From contig JAOTVS010000002.1 of NCBI GenBank assembly GCA_029863275.1, positions 1 to 64,000 of the forward strand: DNA of 64,000 nt. The letters run 5' to 3'. Below the pieces are notes generated by a model. The model was not told the origin of the DNA and did no database searches. It saw nothing but the letters and a program-made list of their open reading frames with translations. This document shows positions 10,834 through 20,724 of the stretch, piece by piece. The position numbers were made by a program, and so were the translations under genes. The first letter of the stretch is position 1, and each line of letters starts with the position of its first letter. This DNA is from Candidatus Nitrosopumilus sp. (GTDB lineage: Archaea; Thermoproteota; Nitrososphaeria; Nitrososphaerales; Nitrosopumilaceae).

Positions 10834-11394
10834 TTATTTTATTATTCTTCCAACTATTGACTTGTCTGCCCTAACATAGGAATTGGGTGGAATGTTCTTA
10901 GTAATTAAGCAACACATGTCTATTAAGGAGTCTTTTCCAATTTGTACTCCAGGTGCTAATCCTACATTTTCACCAATTCTTACCCCATCTGCTACGGATG
11001 GTGGGAATCTTGGATCATTAGTGGTATTTGGATAACCAAATTTACCTGCACTAATTTTTGGAGTATTTGCAGTGTAAAAAAATGGTGCAATAAAGACATT
11101 GTTTCCTATTTTCATTCCTTCAGTGACATGACATTGTGAATGAATTGTAGTCCATGAACCAATTTCCACGTTACCTTCGGTAGTTGACAGTGTACCGAAA
11201 ATTGTGTGATCTCCAATCTTTGTATTTGACTTTAAAACTGCTGATGTGCCAATTATGCAATTTTCTCCAATTTCACAATCATCATAAATTACAACACCAG
11301 GTTCTAACTTCGTATTTTTTCCTATTCTTATTTTTGATTCTTTATCAAAAAATTCATTATCAAATTTTTTACTTTTTTCTAAAATATGAAGCAT
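10834..11394 (-). CDS. hexapeptide-repeat acyltransferase (WbpD-like)
   Basis: left-handed beta-helix repeats (IGENCIIGTSAVLKSNTKIGDHTIFG). Confidence 0.85.
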   Translation of the reverse strand: MLHILEKSKKFDNEFFDKESKIRIGKNTKLEPGVVIYDDCEIGENCIIGTSAVLKSNTKIGDHTIFGTLSTTEGNVEIGSWTTIHSQCHVTEGMKIGNNVFIAPFFYTANTPKISAGKFGYPNTTNDPRFPPSVADGVRIGENVGLAPGVQIGKDSLIDMCCLITKNIPPNSYVRADKSIVGRIIK

Positions 11395-11480
11395 TTTACA
11401 ATAATTTTTATCTAAAATTTTGATTAATACCTAAGGATAAATAATTAATCAGTTTTTGCTCAAATCTTTCATGGACTAGT

Positions 11481-11750
11481 TTACAGATGCCATGGAAGTC
11501 CTGACTTTGAAATTTTTTCAGGTAACTTATCTTTGTTATTTTTAAGAAATTCCATTTCTAATTTCTTGTCTCTAAGTTCATCAGGAAGCATTATTGGGAT
11601 TTCCTCAATAATAGGATAGAATCTTGAACATTTTGAGCAAAATAATGCACCCTCAGATACCACGTTATCTTTTTCTTTAATTTCGTGCAACTCTAGTGGA
11701 TAATTTTTATCAATAGGACAGGCCAAAATATCCATCATTGTTTTGTTCAT
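11481..11750 (-). CDS. Trm112 family protein
   Basis: ILACPIDKxYPLEL...LFCSKCSRFYPIIEEIPIMLPDELRD. Confidence 0.85.
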   Translation of the reverse strand: MNKTMMDILACPIDKNYPLELHEIKEKDNVVSEGALFCSKCSRFYPIIEEIPIMLPDELRDKKLEMEFLKNNKDKLPEKISKSGLPWHL

Positions 11751-12682
11751 TTTAAATCCAGATAGATTGGAACCCCTTTTTGACTAGATAAAAGTGCTGC
11801 CTCTGCAATTTTTGTAACGTTTACTGCCTGCTGTGCGTTTACAAGCAAATCATTTTTTCCTTCTATTGCTCCAATGAAATTTTGAATTTCAAGTAGTAAG
11901 GGCTCTTTTTTATCATTTCTTGGAATTTCTGTTTCGTCTTTTCTTTCTACTTTAATTTCTTGTGATATAAAATCAGATACAATTACTGCATCAGTACATA
12001 CTGCACTAAAGGTTCGAATTTTTTTTGGTGTAATCCAATTCGAAGAAATAATTGCAGTCTTATTATTTTTATAACCTAACATAATGCTTGCAAAATCTTC
12101 GTGTTCATGATAAATTTTTCCAGATCTTGCAAATACAACATAGGGCATTTCATCAAATAACCAATTAGCTGTATCAATATCATGGACTGAGGTGTCATAA
12201 ATTATTCCTACATCTTTAATTTGCAGAGGCATTTTATTTTCACGATGAAATTCTAACATTACAAGTTCGCCATATTTTTTTTTTTTAACATAATTTTTTA
12301 CGATATTTACGGCTGGATTAAAGCGCTCAATATAACCACAGGTAAGCATAACTTTATTTTTTTGGGCTAATTCTTTTAGTTTCTCACCATCTAATGAATC
12401 ATAAGTCATTGGTTTTTCAACGAAGACATGTTTTTTTGCCTCAATTAGTTTTGTTGCAATCATAGTGTGAGTTGAAGTTGGCGTCACCACAAAAGCTGCA
12501 TCAAATTTTTCTGATTTAATCAAATCATCTAGTGAATCGTAATGATTTACCGAATATTTTTCACCGTATTCTTTACTCCTTTGAGCATTAGCATCGCAAA
12601 TTGCAACAAGAACTCCAAGTTGAGATAGAATTCTTATATGGTTTTTCCCCCATCCTCCAGTTCCTACTTGAACAATTTTCAT
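11747..12682 (-). CDS. Gfo/Idh/MocA family oxidoreductase (WbpB-like)
   Basis: Rossmann GTGGWGKNHIRIL, EKPMTYD motif. Confidence 0.9.
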   Translation of the reverse strand: MKIVQVGTGGWGKNHIRILSQLGVLVAICDANAQRSKEYGEKYSVNHYDSLDDLIKSEKFDAAFVVTPTSTHTMIATKLIEAKKHVFVEKPMTYDSLDGEKLKELAQKNKVMLTCGYIERFNPAVNIVKNYVKKKKYGELVMLEFHRENKMPLQIKDVGIIYDTSVHDIDTANWLFDEMPYVVFARSGKIYHEHEDFASIMLGYKNNKTAIISSNWITPKKIRTFSAVCTDAVIVSDFISQEIKVERKDETEIPRNDKKEPLLLEIQNFIGAIEGKNDLLVNAQQAVNVTKIAEAALLSSQKGVPIYLDLK

Positions 12683-13600
12683 TTAATACACCGGAGTCAA
12701 CCAATGCAAATATTCATCATTTTTGCCCATTACAATATCTGTAAACTCTTCTATCATCTTTTTAGTAAAGTTCCCAGGCCTGCCATTGCTAATTTTTTTA
12801 CCATCTAAAGAAATTATTGGTGTAACCTCAGCTGCAGTACCTGTAAGAAAAATCTCATCTGCAAGATTTAGCTCACCTCTTGTAATGTCTCGCTCTAAAA
12901 CCTCCATATCCAAATCATTCCCAATCTTGACTATTGCATCACGCGTAATCCCTTCTAGAGCTGAGGAAGATAAGGGAGGAGTTATCATTTGACCATCCCT
13001 TACGATGAAGATATTCTCACCTGGTGCTTCACTTACATTTCCATTATGATCAAGCAAGATTGCCTCATCATATCCATTTCTTTTTGCTTCTTGTGTAGCA
13101 ATAATTGAATTTAGATAATTTCCTCCCATTTTTGCCTGAGGAGGAGTTGACATGTCTGAGAATTTTCTCCAAGATGAAACTCCTGCAGTAATACCATTTT
13201 TATTAAATAAATCACCAAAAGGAAATGAAAAAATTGCAACATTGGTAGGGGCTTTCTCAGTAACGTGAAGATTTATTCCATAATCTCCAACAAAATAAAA
13301 AGGTCGTATGTAACAGGATTTTTTTATTTTATTTTTTTTACATATTCCTATTATCGCATCTTTGATTTTACTATCAGAAAAATTAAGTGAAATATTATAA
13401 AATTGACCTGATTTCCTAAATCGTTTTACATGCTCATCTAATCTAAAGACAAATAGATTTTTTCCGTTCCAATATGCTCTAATTCCCTCAAAAACAGATG
13501 TACCATAATGTATAGCGTGTGTTGTAATTGGAACCTTTGCTTTATCTAACGTAACAAATCTTCCATCAAACCAAACATATTTTGAAAGGGGAATACTCAC
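12683..13600 (-). CDS. ilvE: branched-chain amino acid aminotransferase
   Basis: HYGTSVFEGIRAY, GNYLNSIIATQEAKRNGYDEAILLD, EAPGENIFIV. Confidence 0.92.
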   Translation of the reverse strand: MSIPLSKYVWFDGRFVTLDKAKVPITTHAIHYGTSVFEGIRAYWNGKNLFVFRLDEHVKRFRKSGQFYNISLNFSDSKIKDAIIGICKKNKIKKSCYIRPFYFVGDYGINLHVTEKAPTNVAIFSFPFGDLFNKNGITAGVSSWRKFSDMSTPPQAKMGGNYLNSIIATQEAKRNGYDEAILLDHNGNVSEAPGENIFIVRDGQMITPPLSSSALEGITRDAIVKIGNDLDMEVLERDITRGELNLADEIFLTGTAAEVTPIISLDGKKISNGRPGNFTKKMIEEFTDIVMGKNDEYLHWLTPVY

Positions 13601-13630
13601 AAAAAAATCTCAATGTCTTTAGTACTTAAT

Positions 13631-14233
13631 CTATTCGGACCAACCTTCTATTGGAAACTTCATTCCTAATACTCGTCTAGTCTTATCCTCTAACTTTGCA
13701 TATTTTTCAATTTCTTGCCAATTCTCCTCAATAATCTTTCCAACACTTTCAGGAACATCAGTCCTCCAATCTGATTTGCGACCTAATACTGTATCATACA
13801 TTTTTTCTTTAACAGATGCTGCAGAAAGTGACTTTCTTTCACCAATTTTGGGTTTTAACCTGTACAATTTTAGCATGTAACCTTCGGCCTTATCTCCAGT
13901 GTAAGAATAATAATTTCCCTTTACTCCTGTGAGAATTTTTTTTCGTAATTTCCAAGATTTTAGAGACAAAAGTGGAGGCAAATACTTCTTGAAAGGTGCC
14001 TCAAAAGTATAATCATCTGTAATTAAAACCGAATCACCAAAAACTGATTTTATCATTTTTTTCCTAATCTCAAAATTAAATGGAAAACTTTTACTGGTCA
14101 CCTCTTTTTCTCCAAGCTTGAAAATCACCGGCATTATTTTTACAATTTCTCCATCCTCTTTTAGTTGATTAATAATCTCAATATGGGCATTGGTCAGAGG
14201 ATTTAGATGGGCCAGATATAGAATCGTCGTCAA
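13631..14233 (-). CDS. cytidylyltransferase-like nucleotidyltransferase
   Basis: N-terminal LAHLNPLTNAHIEII (HxGH-like), C-terminal SAASVKEKM (ISSTxxR-like position). Confidence 0.6.
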   Translation of the reverse strand: MTTILYLAHLNPLTNAHIEIINQLKEDGEIVKIMPVIFKLGEKEVTSKSFPFNFEIRKKMIKSVFGDSVLITDDYTFEAPFKKYLPPLLSLKSWKLRKKILTGVKGNYYSYTGDKAEGYMLKLYRLKPKIGERKSLSAASVKEKMYDTVLGRKSDWRTDVPESVGKIIEENWQEIEKYAKLEDKTRRVLGMKFPIEGWSE

Positions 14234-14348
14234 CCATCAATGGCTTAAATGGGGTCATATTTCAATGATTGAGTTCTCTTGTTTTTAGAGAAAAATATTT
14301 CCGTATGTTTTATTTGCTCTTGATCCAAACTTGAAAAAATAAAATTAA

Positions 14349-15203
14349 CTATCCGTATGATTCGTCTTTGACTTCAAAACTTCCATCTTCACGCTTGTTA
14401 TGATAGGTAACAAATCCTCTTGGTGTTAAAAAGTCCATCACTCCATCGATTGTTCCTTGCCATCCACAACAATAAAAGATTGTATTTTCTTTTGTGATTT
14501 TTTCGCCAACTAATTCTTCTAAAGGTGAAATTCCACTTTCTCTTGGTCTAAGAAAAGTCTCAACTCTTCCTACCTGACCAGACCAAGATCTATTAAACCA
14601 CTCTTGTGGTCTACTAATTGCTGCTCTATATCTAAAGTTCCATTCATCTTTTCCTCTTCTAATACTTTCATTTTCTAAATCAGTTAGCAAATCTTTGTAA
14701 CTTAACTCATCTACATAACTTGCTCCATGAAGAACAACAATTTCTCTCTTGTCTCCAACTGCATGAAAATGCTGCGCAAAACTTACAAATGGTGCTAAAC
14801 CTGTTCCACCCCCAATACATACAACACGTCTTTTGTCTGGTTCTCCATTTGGAAGAACATCGTTTATCAAAAGTGCCAAACCAGTTGGTTTTAACCATTT
14901 TATCTTATCACCCTCCTTTGCATTGAATAATTGTGTAGTTAATCTGCCAGGCAATGGTTTTCTAACCCATCTAATTACAAGCTCAATGTATTCTCTATTT
15001 TCTGGATGAGATGCAATAGAATATGCTCTTCTAACAATTTTTCCATCTTCAGCAGGATTTGGTAATCCTAAGGTGATAAATTGCCCTGCTTTGTATTCTG
15101 GAACTGGCCCCTCATCTGGAACCAATCTCATAATCAGTAAATCCTCTTTTAATAATTGAATATATGTAATGGTTGCCTCATTATCTACTACCATACCGAC
15201 CAA
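14349..15203 (-). CDS. ferredoxin/flavodoxin-NADP+ reductase family (FNR)
   Basis: RRAYSIASHP FAD motif, CIGGGTGLAPF, CCGWQGTIDGVMDFL. Confidence 0.88.
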   Translation of the reverse strand: MVGMVVDNEATITYIQLLKEDLLIMRLVPDEGPVPEYKAGQFITLGLPNPAEDGKIVRRAYSIASHPENREYIELVIRWVRKPLPGRLTTQLFNAKEGDKIKWLKPTGLALLINDVLPNGEPDKRRVVCIGGGTGLAPFVSFAQHFHAVGDKREIVVLHGASYVDELSYKDLLTDLENESIRRGKDEWNFRYRAAISRPQEWFNRSWSGQVGRVETFLRPRESGISPLEELVGEKITKENTIFYCCGWQGTIDGVMDFLTPRGFVTYHNKREDGSFEVKDESYG

Positions 15204-15317
15204 TCAAGGAAATAAGCGGTTAAATATCTTGTGTTAATTCTAATTAAAAAATTTCATAAACCGCTAAACGTTAATAACCAATTTGAAAAATGAAATTTGG
15301 TCAGAACACTGACAATT

Positions 15318-15391
15318 GGGCCGGTCGTCTAGTCCGGTAGGATAGGTGCATGGCATGCATCGGATCGAGGGTTCAAATCCCTTCCGGTCCA
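15318..15391 (+). tRNA. tRNA-Ala (GGC)
   Basis: acceptor GGGCCGG/CCGGTCC with G3:U70 identity pair; anticodon loop ATGGCAT. Confidence 0.93.
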
Positions 15392-15939
15392 CTTTTTTTA
15401 ATTTTTACAATCAATTGGTCTAATTCATCATCTTTTTCTTTGGAAATTTCAAAAATTTCGTCATCTGAAATTTTTTCATCAAGATTTATCAAAGCTTGCA
15501 AAGCACTTTTTCGTACTTCAATATTAGAATCTAAAATATAGTTTCGGATGATATTTTTTGCCTCTTTTGCTCGAAGATGGCCTAATGCTCCCAATGCACA
15601 AGATCTTACCATAGAACGTTCATCCTTTAGAAGATCAATAATTTGTGGAATTGAAAAAGTATCATTTCTATTTGCTAAAACTAATGCTCCAAACCCTCTA
15701 ATGTTTTTCCTTGAATCTTTAAGGCCGTCAATTAAGAAATTTGAAATTGTATTTTTATTTAACACCAAAGAACTAAACGCTTCTCCTCTAACTTTGATAT
15801 CTGGATCATCTAAACAATTTATTATTTTTTTTACAATTTTAGGATCATTGGTGCAGTCAAAAGTTTCTAATATTTTGATTTTTTCTTCACTTGTCCCAGA
15901 TTCTAATATTTCCATTCTTTCTCCCATATTGCTCTTCAA
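15373..15939 (-). CDS. HEAT-repeat protein
   Basis: repeats DxxxxVRxxAxxAL; 3' end antisense-overlaps tRNA-Ala by 19 bp. Confidence 0.75.
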   Translation of the reverse strand: MKSNMGERMEILESGTSEEKIKILETFDCTNDPKIVKKIINCLDDPDIKVRGEAFSSLVLNKNTISNFLIDGLKDSRKNIRGFGALVLANRNDTFSIPQIIDLLKDERSMVRSCALGALGHLRAKEAKNIIRNYILDSNIEVRKSALQALINLDEKISDDEIFEISKEKDDELDQLIVKIKKSGPEGI

Positions 15940-16042
15940 ATAGTATTTTCATACTATTAACAATTGCATTTTGATGAAATTTAATTTTCCATACCAAAAA
16001 ATTGCTTCTAGCTTTAAATTATCCATAAATACCCAAATCCTC

Positions 16043-16324
16043 ATGTCAACCGAAACAAGAGACACAATATTCATTGGTAAAAAACCATTGATGGCATATG
16101 TTACATCTGCCTTAATTCAATTGGCTAATTTACCTTCCATAAACATCAAAGCTAGAGGTATGAGCATTGGACGTGCCGTAGATGTAGCTCAAATCATTGC
16201 TCGCAAAACAGAAACCGCAGGATATGCTATCGGTGAAATTAAAATCGGTTCTGAATCATTAGAATCGCAAGATGGTAAAACCAGAAATGTTTCAACCATA
16301 GAAATTGAAGTAAAGAGGACATAG
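16043..16324 (+). CDS. albA: DNA/RNA-binding protein Alba
   Basis: IFIGKKPLMAYVTSALIQL...INIKARGMSIGRAVDVAQIIAR; start trimmed to MSTETRDT. Confidence 0.93.
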   Translation: MSTETRDTIFIGKKPLMAYVTSALIQLANLPSINIKARGMSIGRAVDVAQIIARKTETAGYAIGEIKIGSESLESQDGKTRNVSTIEIEVKRT

Positions 16325-16350
16325 ATTCTTCTTACTTGTAATTTTTATTT

Positions 16351-17217
16351 TTATTCTCTTTTTGTAAACTCATACTTTTTCTCAAGTTTTCTAAACTTTG
16401 GCAATTCAACTAAATCGTTGAATTGATCAAAATTTACAACTTTTTGTTTAAATTTAGCCGTAGTTCCTGTTCTTTTTAACTCCTTTAGAATATTCATGGT
16501 TGCAAAAGTATTTGCAAACAATACTGATAGAGGATACAAAATTATGTTAAATCCCATCTTATGTAATGCCTCTGCAGAATTAAGAGGAGTTGCACCACCT
16601 TCAATCATGTTTGCAACCAATGGCCCTTTAATTGATTTTCCAATTTGCTTCATTTCATCAATTGATCTAGGTGCCTCAATAAAAACAGCATCTGCACCTG
16701 TTTTTTTATTTTGTAATCCTCTCTCGATTGCATTATTTAATCCTTCAGTAGCTCGTGCATCAGTCCTAGCTACAATTATGAAATCTTTGCTTTGTCTTGC
16801 ATCAATTGCTGCACCAAGTTTTTCTGTATATTCTTCTTGTAAGATAACCTCTTTTCCTTGCATATGACCACATCTTTTAGGCCATCTCTGATCCTCAAGA
16901 AAAATCCCAGATGCTCCAGATGATTCTAACTCTTGCACTAATTTCCAAACACTTAGAGCGTTTCCATATCCTGTATCTGAATCTACAATCACCGGAACTG
17001 ACACTGCTCGACATATTCTTCTTGCATTATCTACAGTTTCTGTTGCTCCAATAAATCCGTAATCTGGCATTCCAAACAATGTAGCTGATGTTCCATAACC
17101 AGTTTGAAACATTACATCAAAACCAACTTTTTCTGCAATTTTTGCTCCAATGGCATCATAAACTCCTGGAATTACAATTGGCTTTCCTGATTTTAACATA
17201 GTTTTGAGGTTTATCAT
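16351..17217 (-). CDS. isocitrate lyase/PEP mutase superfamily (methylisocitrate-lyase-like)
   Basis: DSDTGYGN, EDQRWPKRCGHMQGK, ARTDA. Confidence 0.88.
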   Translation of the reverse strand: MINLKTMLKSGKPIVIPGVYDAIGAKIAEKVGFDVMFQTGYGTSATLFGMPDYGFIGATETVDNARRICRAVSVPVIVDSDTGYGNALSVWKLVQELESSGASGIFLEDQRWPKRCGHMQGKEVILQEEYTEKLGAAIDARQSKDFIIVARTDARATEGLNNAIERGLQNKKTGADAVFIEAPRSIDEMKQIGKSIKGPLVANMIEGGATPLNSAEALHKMGFNIILYPLSVLFANTFATMNILKELKRTGTTAKFKQKVVNFDQFNDLVELPKFRKLEKKYEFTKRE

Positions 17218-17441
17218 AAGGTAAATTTGAGGCAGGATTATTTATGAATTAGACCTTTATTTTGTAATTTAGCAGGTATTTTACGTTAGTTTTTCTTTGA
17301 ATTGTTGAGAGGTGTCGTAATTAGTAAAAAAGACCTTTCCCTTCTTTGGAAGAGATTTTTCGTATTAACTAGACCAATAATGGATTAGGGTTAATGAAAA
17401 AAAATAATGAGACTACATAGTATTACGCATAGGGTTTTTTT

Positions 17442-17997
17442 GATACAGAAAAAGGCGTAAACAAGTACACAAAAATGGCTACAGATTAGGATGGCGAAGA
17501 ATTGATTAAAAAACTGAGAAATTTTTTACCAGATAATTCTTCTGTACTTGAATTAGAAATGGGACCAGAAAAGGAAATGGACATACTCAAAAAGTATATT
17601 CAGTTGCATGATATGATAATTCAAAGACTTTTCAGAAAAACATGCACAAAAATATCAAATTACAGATTTATTATTTTTAAATACGGTGATTGAAGATTGA
17701 AAAAAAATTTGATGCAATTTATTCCAACAAAGTTTTACATCATTTAATAACCAATGATTCAAGAACATCTATACAAAAACAAAAAGAAATTCTAAACCCT
17801 TGTGGAATTTTATTTCATTTTTTTGGAGATGGAATAAAGTAGAAGATTTGTTGTTTGTTTATTATGAAATAGAAACTTTGAAGCATCTATTTAAGAAGGA
17901 TTTTGTGATATTAGATTTAAAAGCCTATTCTAAAATTAATTCAATCTATGTGGTTTTAAGAAAGAAAAAAATATTAAATTTAATTATTCTATTTTAA
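17442..17997 (+). pseudogene. degraded class I SAM-dependent methyltransferase
   Basis: three frames join into one reading: DTEKGVNKYTKMATD*DGEELIKKLRNFLPDNSSVLELEMGPEKEMDILKKY / VA*YDNSKTFQKN...IEKKFDAIYSNKVLHHL...QKEILNPCGILFHF / FWRWNKVEDLLFVYYEIETLKHLFKKDFVILDLKAY. Confidence 0.8.
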
Positions 17998-18487
17998 TTT
18001 GCTTTACTTTTTTTTTGGTCTTGTTTATTTTTTTAAGTTCGCTTTCTAAAAATGTTTTGTACTTTACGGTCTCCTCATCAGTCATTTGTGTAATGTTGGA
18101 ACTAAGAATCGAACCCATACTAAATATTTTTTCAAGTAAATCCATTACGACAAATCTTCCTACATTTCCCAATCGAAAAAGAACATCTAGCTGTTTTTTT
18201 ACAATATCGTTTATTTTATCAACATCTGCTGCAGTCTCCAAGCCTTTTTTTGTTAATTGATATCTTCCATCTTTAGCTTCTTCAATTAATTCTTCATCAA
18301 GTAATCTTCCTAACAGTGGATAGATCAAACCAGGTGATGGTTTCCAAATCCCATTGCTTTGCTCAATGGCATAATCGATTATCTCTTTTCCAGTGCGATT
18401 TTTTTTCTTTAATAACTCAAGAATAAAGTACCTTGAGAATCCTCTAGGTACCGAACTTCCTACTCTTTGGAACCAATCTTGGACCAT
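17984..18487 (-). CDS. PadR family transcriptional regulator
   Basis: RYFILELLKKKNRTGKEIIDYAIEQSNGIWKPSPGLIYPLLGRLLDEELI; start trimmed to ATG 18487. Confidence 0.88.
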   Translation of the reverse strand: MVQDWFQRVGSSVPRGFSRYFILELLKKKNRTGKEIIDYAIEQSNGIWKPSPGLIYPLLGRLLDEELIEEAKDGRYQLTKKGLETAADVDKINDIVKKQLDVLFRLGNVGRFVVMDLLEKIFSMGSILSSNITQMTDEETVKYKTFLESELKKINKTKKKVKQIKIE

Positions 18488-18509
18488 CACTAGTGATATC
18501 ACTAGCGAT
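18486..18509. promoter_or_regulatory. tandem 12-bp palindromes ATCACTAGTGAT-ATCACTAGCGAT (putative PadR operator)
   Basis: read directly; abuts PadR start codon and lies in PadR/sdhA divergent region. Confidence 0.65.
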
Positions 18510-18576
18510 ATATATTAACAATTTGCTTGATTCAAATTATTACATATTTAACTTACCTCCAAAGAACCCACTCTAA

Positions 18577-20289
18577 ATGGTAGGATCCATAGAATTTGAT
18601 TTGATTATTTGTGGTTCTGGATTGGCAGGCCTGAGGGCTGCAATTGAAGCTGCAAAGAAGAACTCAAAAATCAAAATCGGAATTGTCTCAAAGGTTCAAG
18701 TAATGCGTTCTCATTCAGTCTCAGCTGAAGGAGGAACTGCAGCGGTTTTGTTTGAAGATGAAGGCGATACCATTGAATCTCATATTTATGACACTGTAAA
18801 GGGAAGTGATTTTCTTGCCGACCAAGATGTTGCTAAACGACTTTGTGAAGAAATGCCACAAGAAATTCGTCAATTAGACCATTGGGGAATGCCATGGTCA
18901 AGAAGAGATGATGGCAGAATTGATCAAAGAAATTTCGGTGGTTATAGTTTTCCACGGGCTACTTATGCATCTGACAAAGTCGGTTTCTTTGAGATGCAAA
19001 CCTTGTACGATACTTGTCAAAAATTTGAAAATATTGAATATCTCAATGAATGGTTTGCAACATCTATTATTCATGATGGAAACAAATTCATGGGTCTTAC
19101 GGCAATTGAAATTTCTTCAGGAAACTTTTACCAGATAAAAGCAAAAGCTCTAATTATTGCAACAGGAGGAGCAGGAAGAATTTACAGCTTTTCAACATAT
19201 GCATTATCTTCAACCCCTGATGGCTTGGATATGGCCTATCGAGCAGGGATGGCTCTAAAAGATATGGAATTTGTCCAGTTTCATCCTACAGGAATACTCC
19301 CCTCTGGTATTTTGATCACAGAGGGTGCAAGAGGTGAAGGGGGATATTTACTTAACAACAAGGGAGAGCGTTTTATGAAAAAATATGCAGCAGCAAAAAT
19401 GGAATTAGCTCCACGTGATATTGTATCAAGAGCTATAATGACTGAAATCAATGAAGGCAATGGATTCAAACATGAAACCGGTGTAGATTGCATGAAACTT
19501 GATTTGAGACATTTAGGTGATGAAAAAATTAAAGAAAAATTAGGAGGAATTAGAGAAATCTCTATCAAGTTCTCCGGCGTAGATCCTGCTGATGAAATTC
19601 TTGATATCAGACCAGTTTGCCATTACATGATGGGGGGAATTCATACTAATATTGATGGAGCAACGGAATTACAGGGAGTTTGGGCTGCAGGTGAGGCTGC
19701 ATGCAACAGTGTCCATGGCTCAAATAGATTAGGTGCAAATTCGACCTCTGAATGTATTGTGTGGGGAAAAATTACAGGAAGTCTTGCAGTTGATTATATT
19801 GAAAAAAGCACAAACTCAAATCCTTGGCCTCATCACTTAGTAACCTTAGAAGAGAAGAGAATCTATGATGGAATATTTAGAGGAAATGGGGATGTAAATC
19901 CATATGATATTAAACAGGAATTAACAGATACTATGAATGAAAAGGCATACGTATACAAAAATGAAAAAAATCTGATTGAAGGATTAAAGAAGATACGTCA
20001 GCTAAAAGAACAGACATGGAAACATGTTGATGATAGTGCAAAAGAGTACAATACTAATTTCATAAATGTAATGGAACTTGATTCTATGTTTAGGACTGCT
20101 GAGATTGTTCTTATTGGAGCCATCAATAGAAAAGAGTCAAGGGGGGCACACTCCAGAACTGACTATCCTAAACGTGATGATGCCAACTTTTTACATCATA
20201 CACTTGCATATTATGATCCAAAGGAGCCAATCATGAAGACACATCCCGTAACAATTACAAATTATCAACCAGTAGAGAGGAAGTACTAG
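18577..20289 (+). CDS. sdhA: succinate dehydrogenase flavoprotein subunit
   Basis: GSGLAGLRAA, SVSAEGGTAA, FVQFHPTG, ACNSVHGSNRLGANS. Confidence 0.95.
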   Translation: MVGSIEFDLIICGSGLAGLRAAIEAAKKNSKIKIGIVSKVQVMRSHSVSAEGGTAAVLFEDEGDTIESHIYDTVKGSDFLADQDVAKRLCEEMPQEIRQLDHWGMPWSRRDDGRIDQRNFGGYSFPRATYASDKVGFFEMQTLYDTCQKFENIEYLNEWFATSIIHDGNKFMGLTAIEISSGNFYQIKAKALIIATGGAGRIYSFSTYALSSTPDGLDMAYRAGMALKDMEFVQFHPTGILPSGILITEGARGEGGYLLNNKGERFMKKYAAAKMELAPRDIVSRAIMTEINEGNGFKHETGVDCMKLDLRHLGDEKIKEKLGGIREISIKFSGVDPADEILDIRPVCHYMMGGIHTNIDGATELQGVWAAGEAACNSVHGSNRLGANSTSECIVWGKITGSLAVDYIEKSTNSNPWPHHLVTLEEKRIYDGIFRGNGDVNPYDIKQELTDTMNEKAYVYKNEKNLIEGLKKIRQLKEQTWKHVDDSAKEYNTNFINVMELDSMFRTAEIVLIGAINRKESRGAHSRTDYPKRDDANFLHHTLAYYDPKEPIMKTHPVTITNYQPVERKY

Positions 20290-20724
20290 ATGAAACCACA
20301 AGACGAAAACAAAGAAGGAATTGGAGGAATGATAAATCCTCGCCGATATGGAATAGAGCGCGTTGCATACTTGTTAATGAGGCTAAGTGGTTTAGGTTTA
20401 CTTGCATATTTTATTGGACACATTTATGAAACAAGCTCAATTTTAAAAGGCCAAGTTGGATGGAATGAATTTTTAGATCTAACTCAAACCAACGAGGGCC
20501 ATGCACTTTTAGCAATTGTAATTGCAATGTGTGTATTTCACACTGTAAATGGTATTCGAGTGATGCTTGGACATGGTGGGGTTGGGGTTGGAAAACCATC
20601 ACGTCCTGACTATCCTTATGACCCAGCATCTCAGAATATGAAGCACAAGATAGGAATCTATTCGGCAATAGTTCTTGCTGCCATTGCAATGATGTACGGT
20701 TTAGCAGTAATGTATGGTGAATAA
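20290..20724 (+). CDS. sdhC: succinate dehydrogenase membrane subunit
   Basis: membrane protein with conserved His in helices, within sdh operon. Confidence 0.8.
   Translation: MKPQDENKEGIGGMINPRRYGIERVAYLLMRLSGLGLLAYFIGHIYETSSILKGQVGWNEFLDLTQTNEGHALLAIVIAMCVFHTVNGIRVMLGHGGVGVGKPSRPDYPYDPASQNMKHKIGIYSAIVLAAIAMMYGLAVMYGE

Noticed and set aside
15215-15265. 7-bp inverted repeat AGCGGTT...AACCGCT between FNR and tRNA-Ala
   Set aside because: Short arms with a ~37 nt loop; could be chance in AT-rich DNA.
17218-17441. Non-coding stretch before the methyltransferase pseudogene examined for insertion-sequence remains
   Set aside because: No terminal inverted repeats, target duplication or transposase fragment seen.
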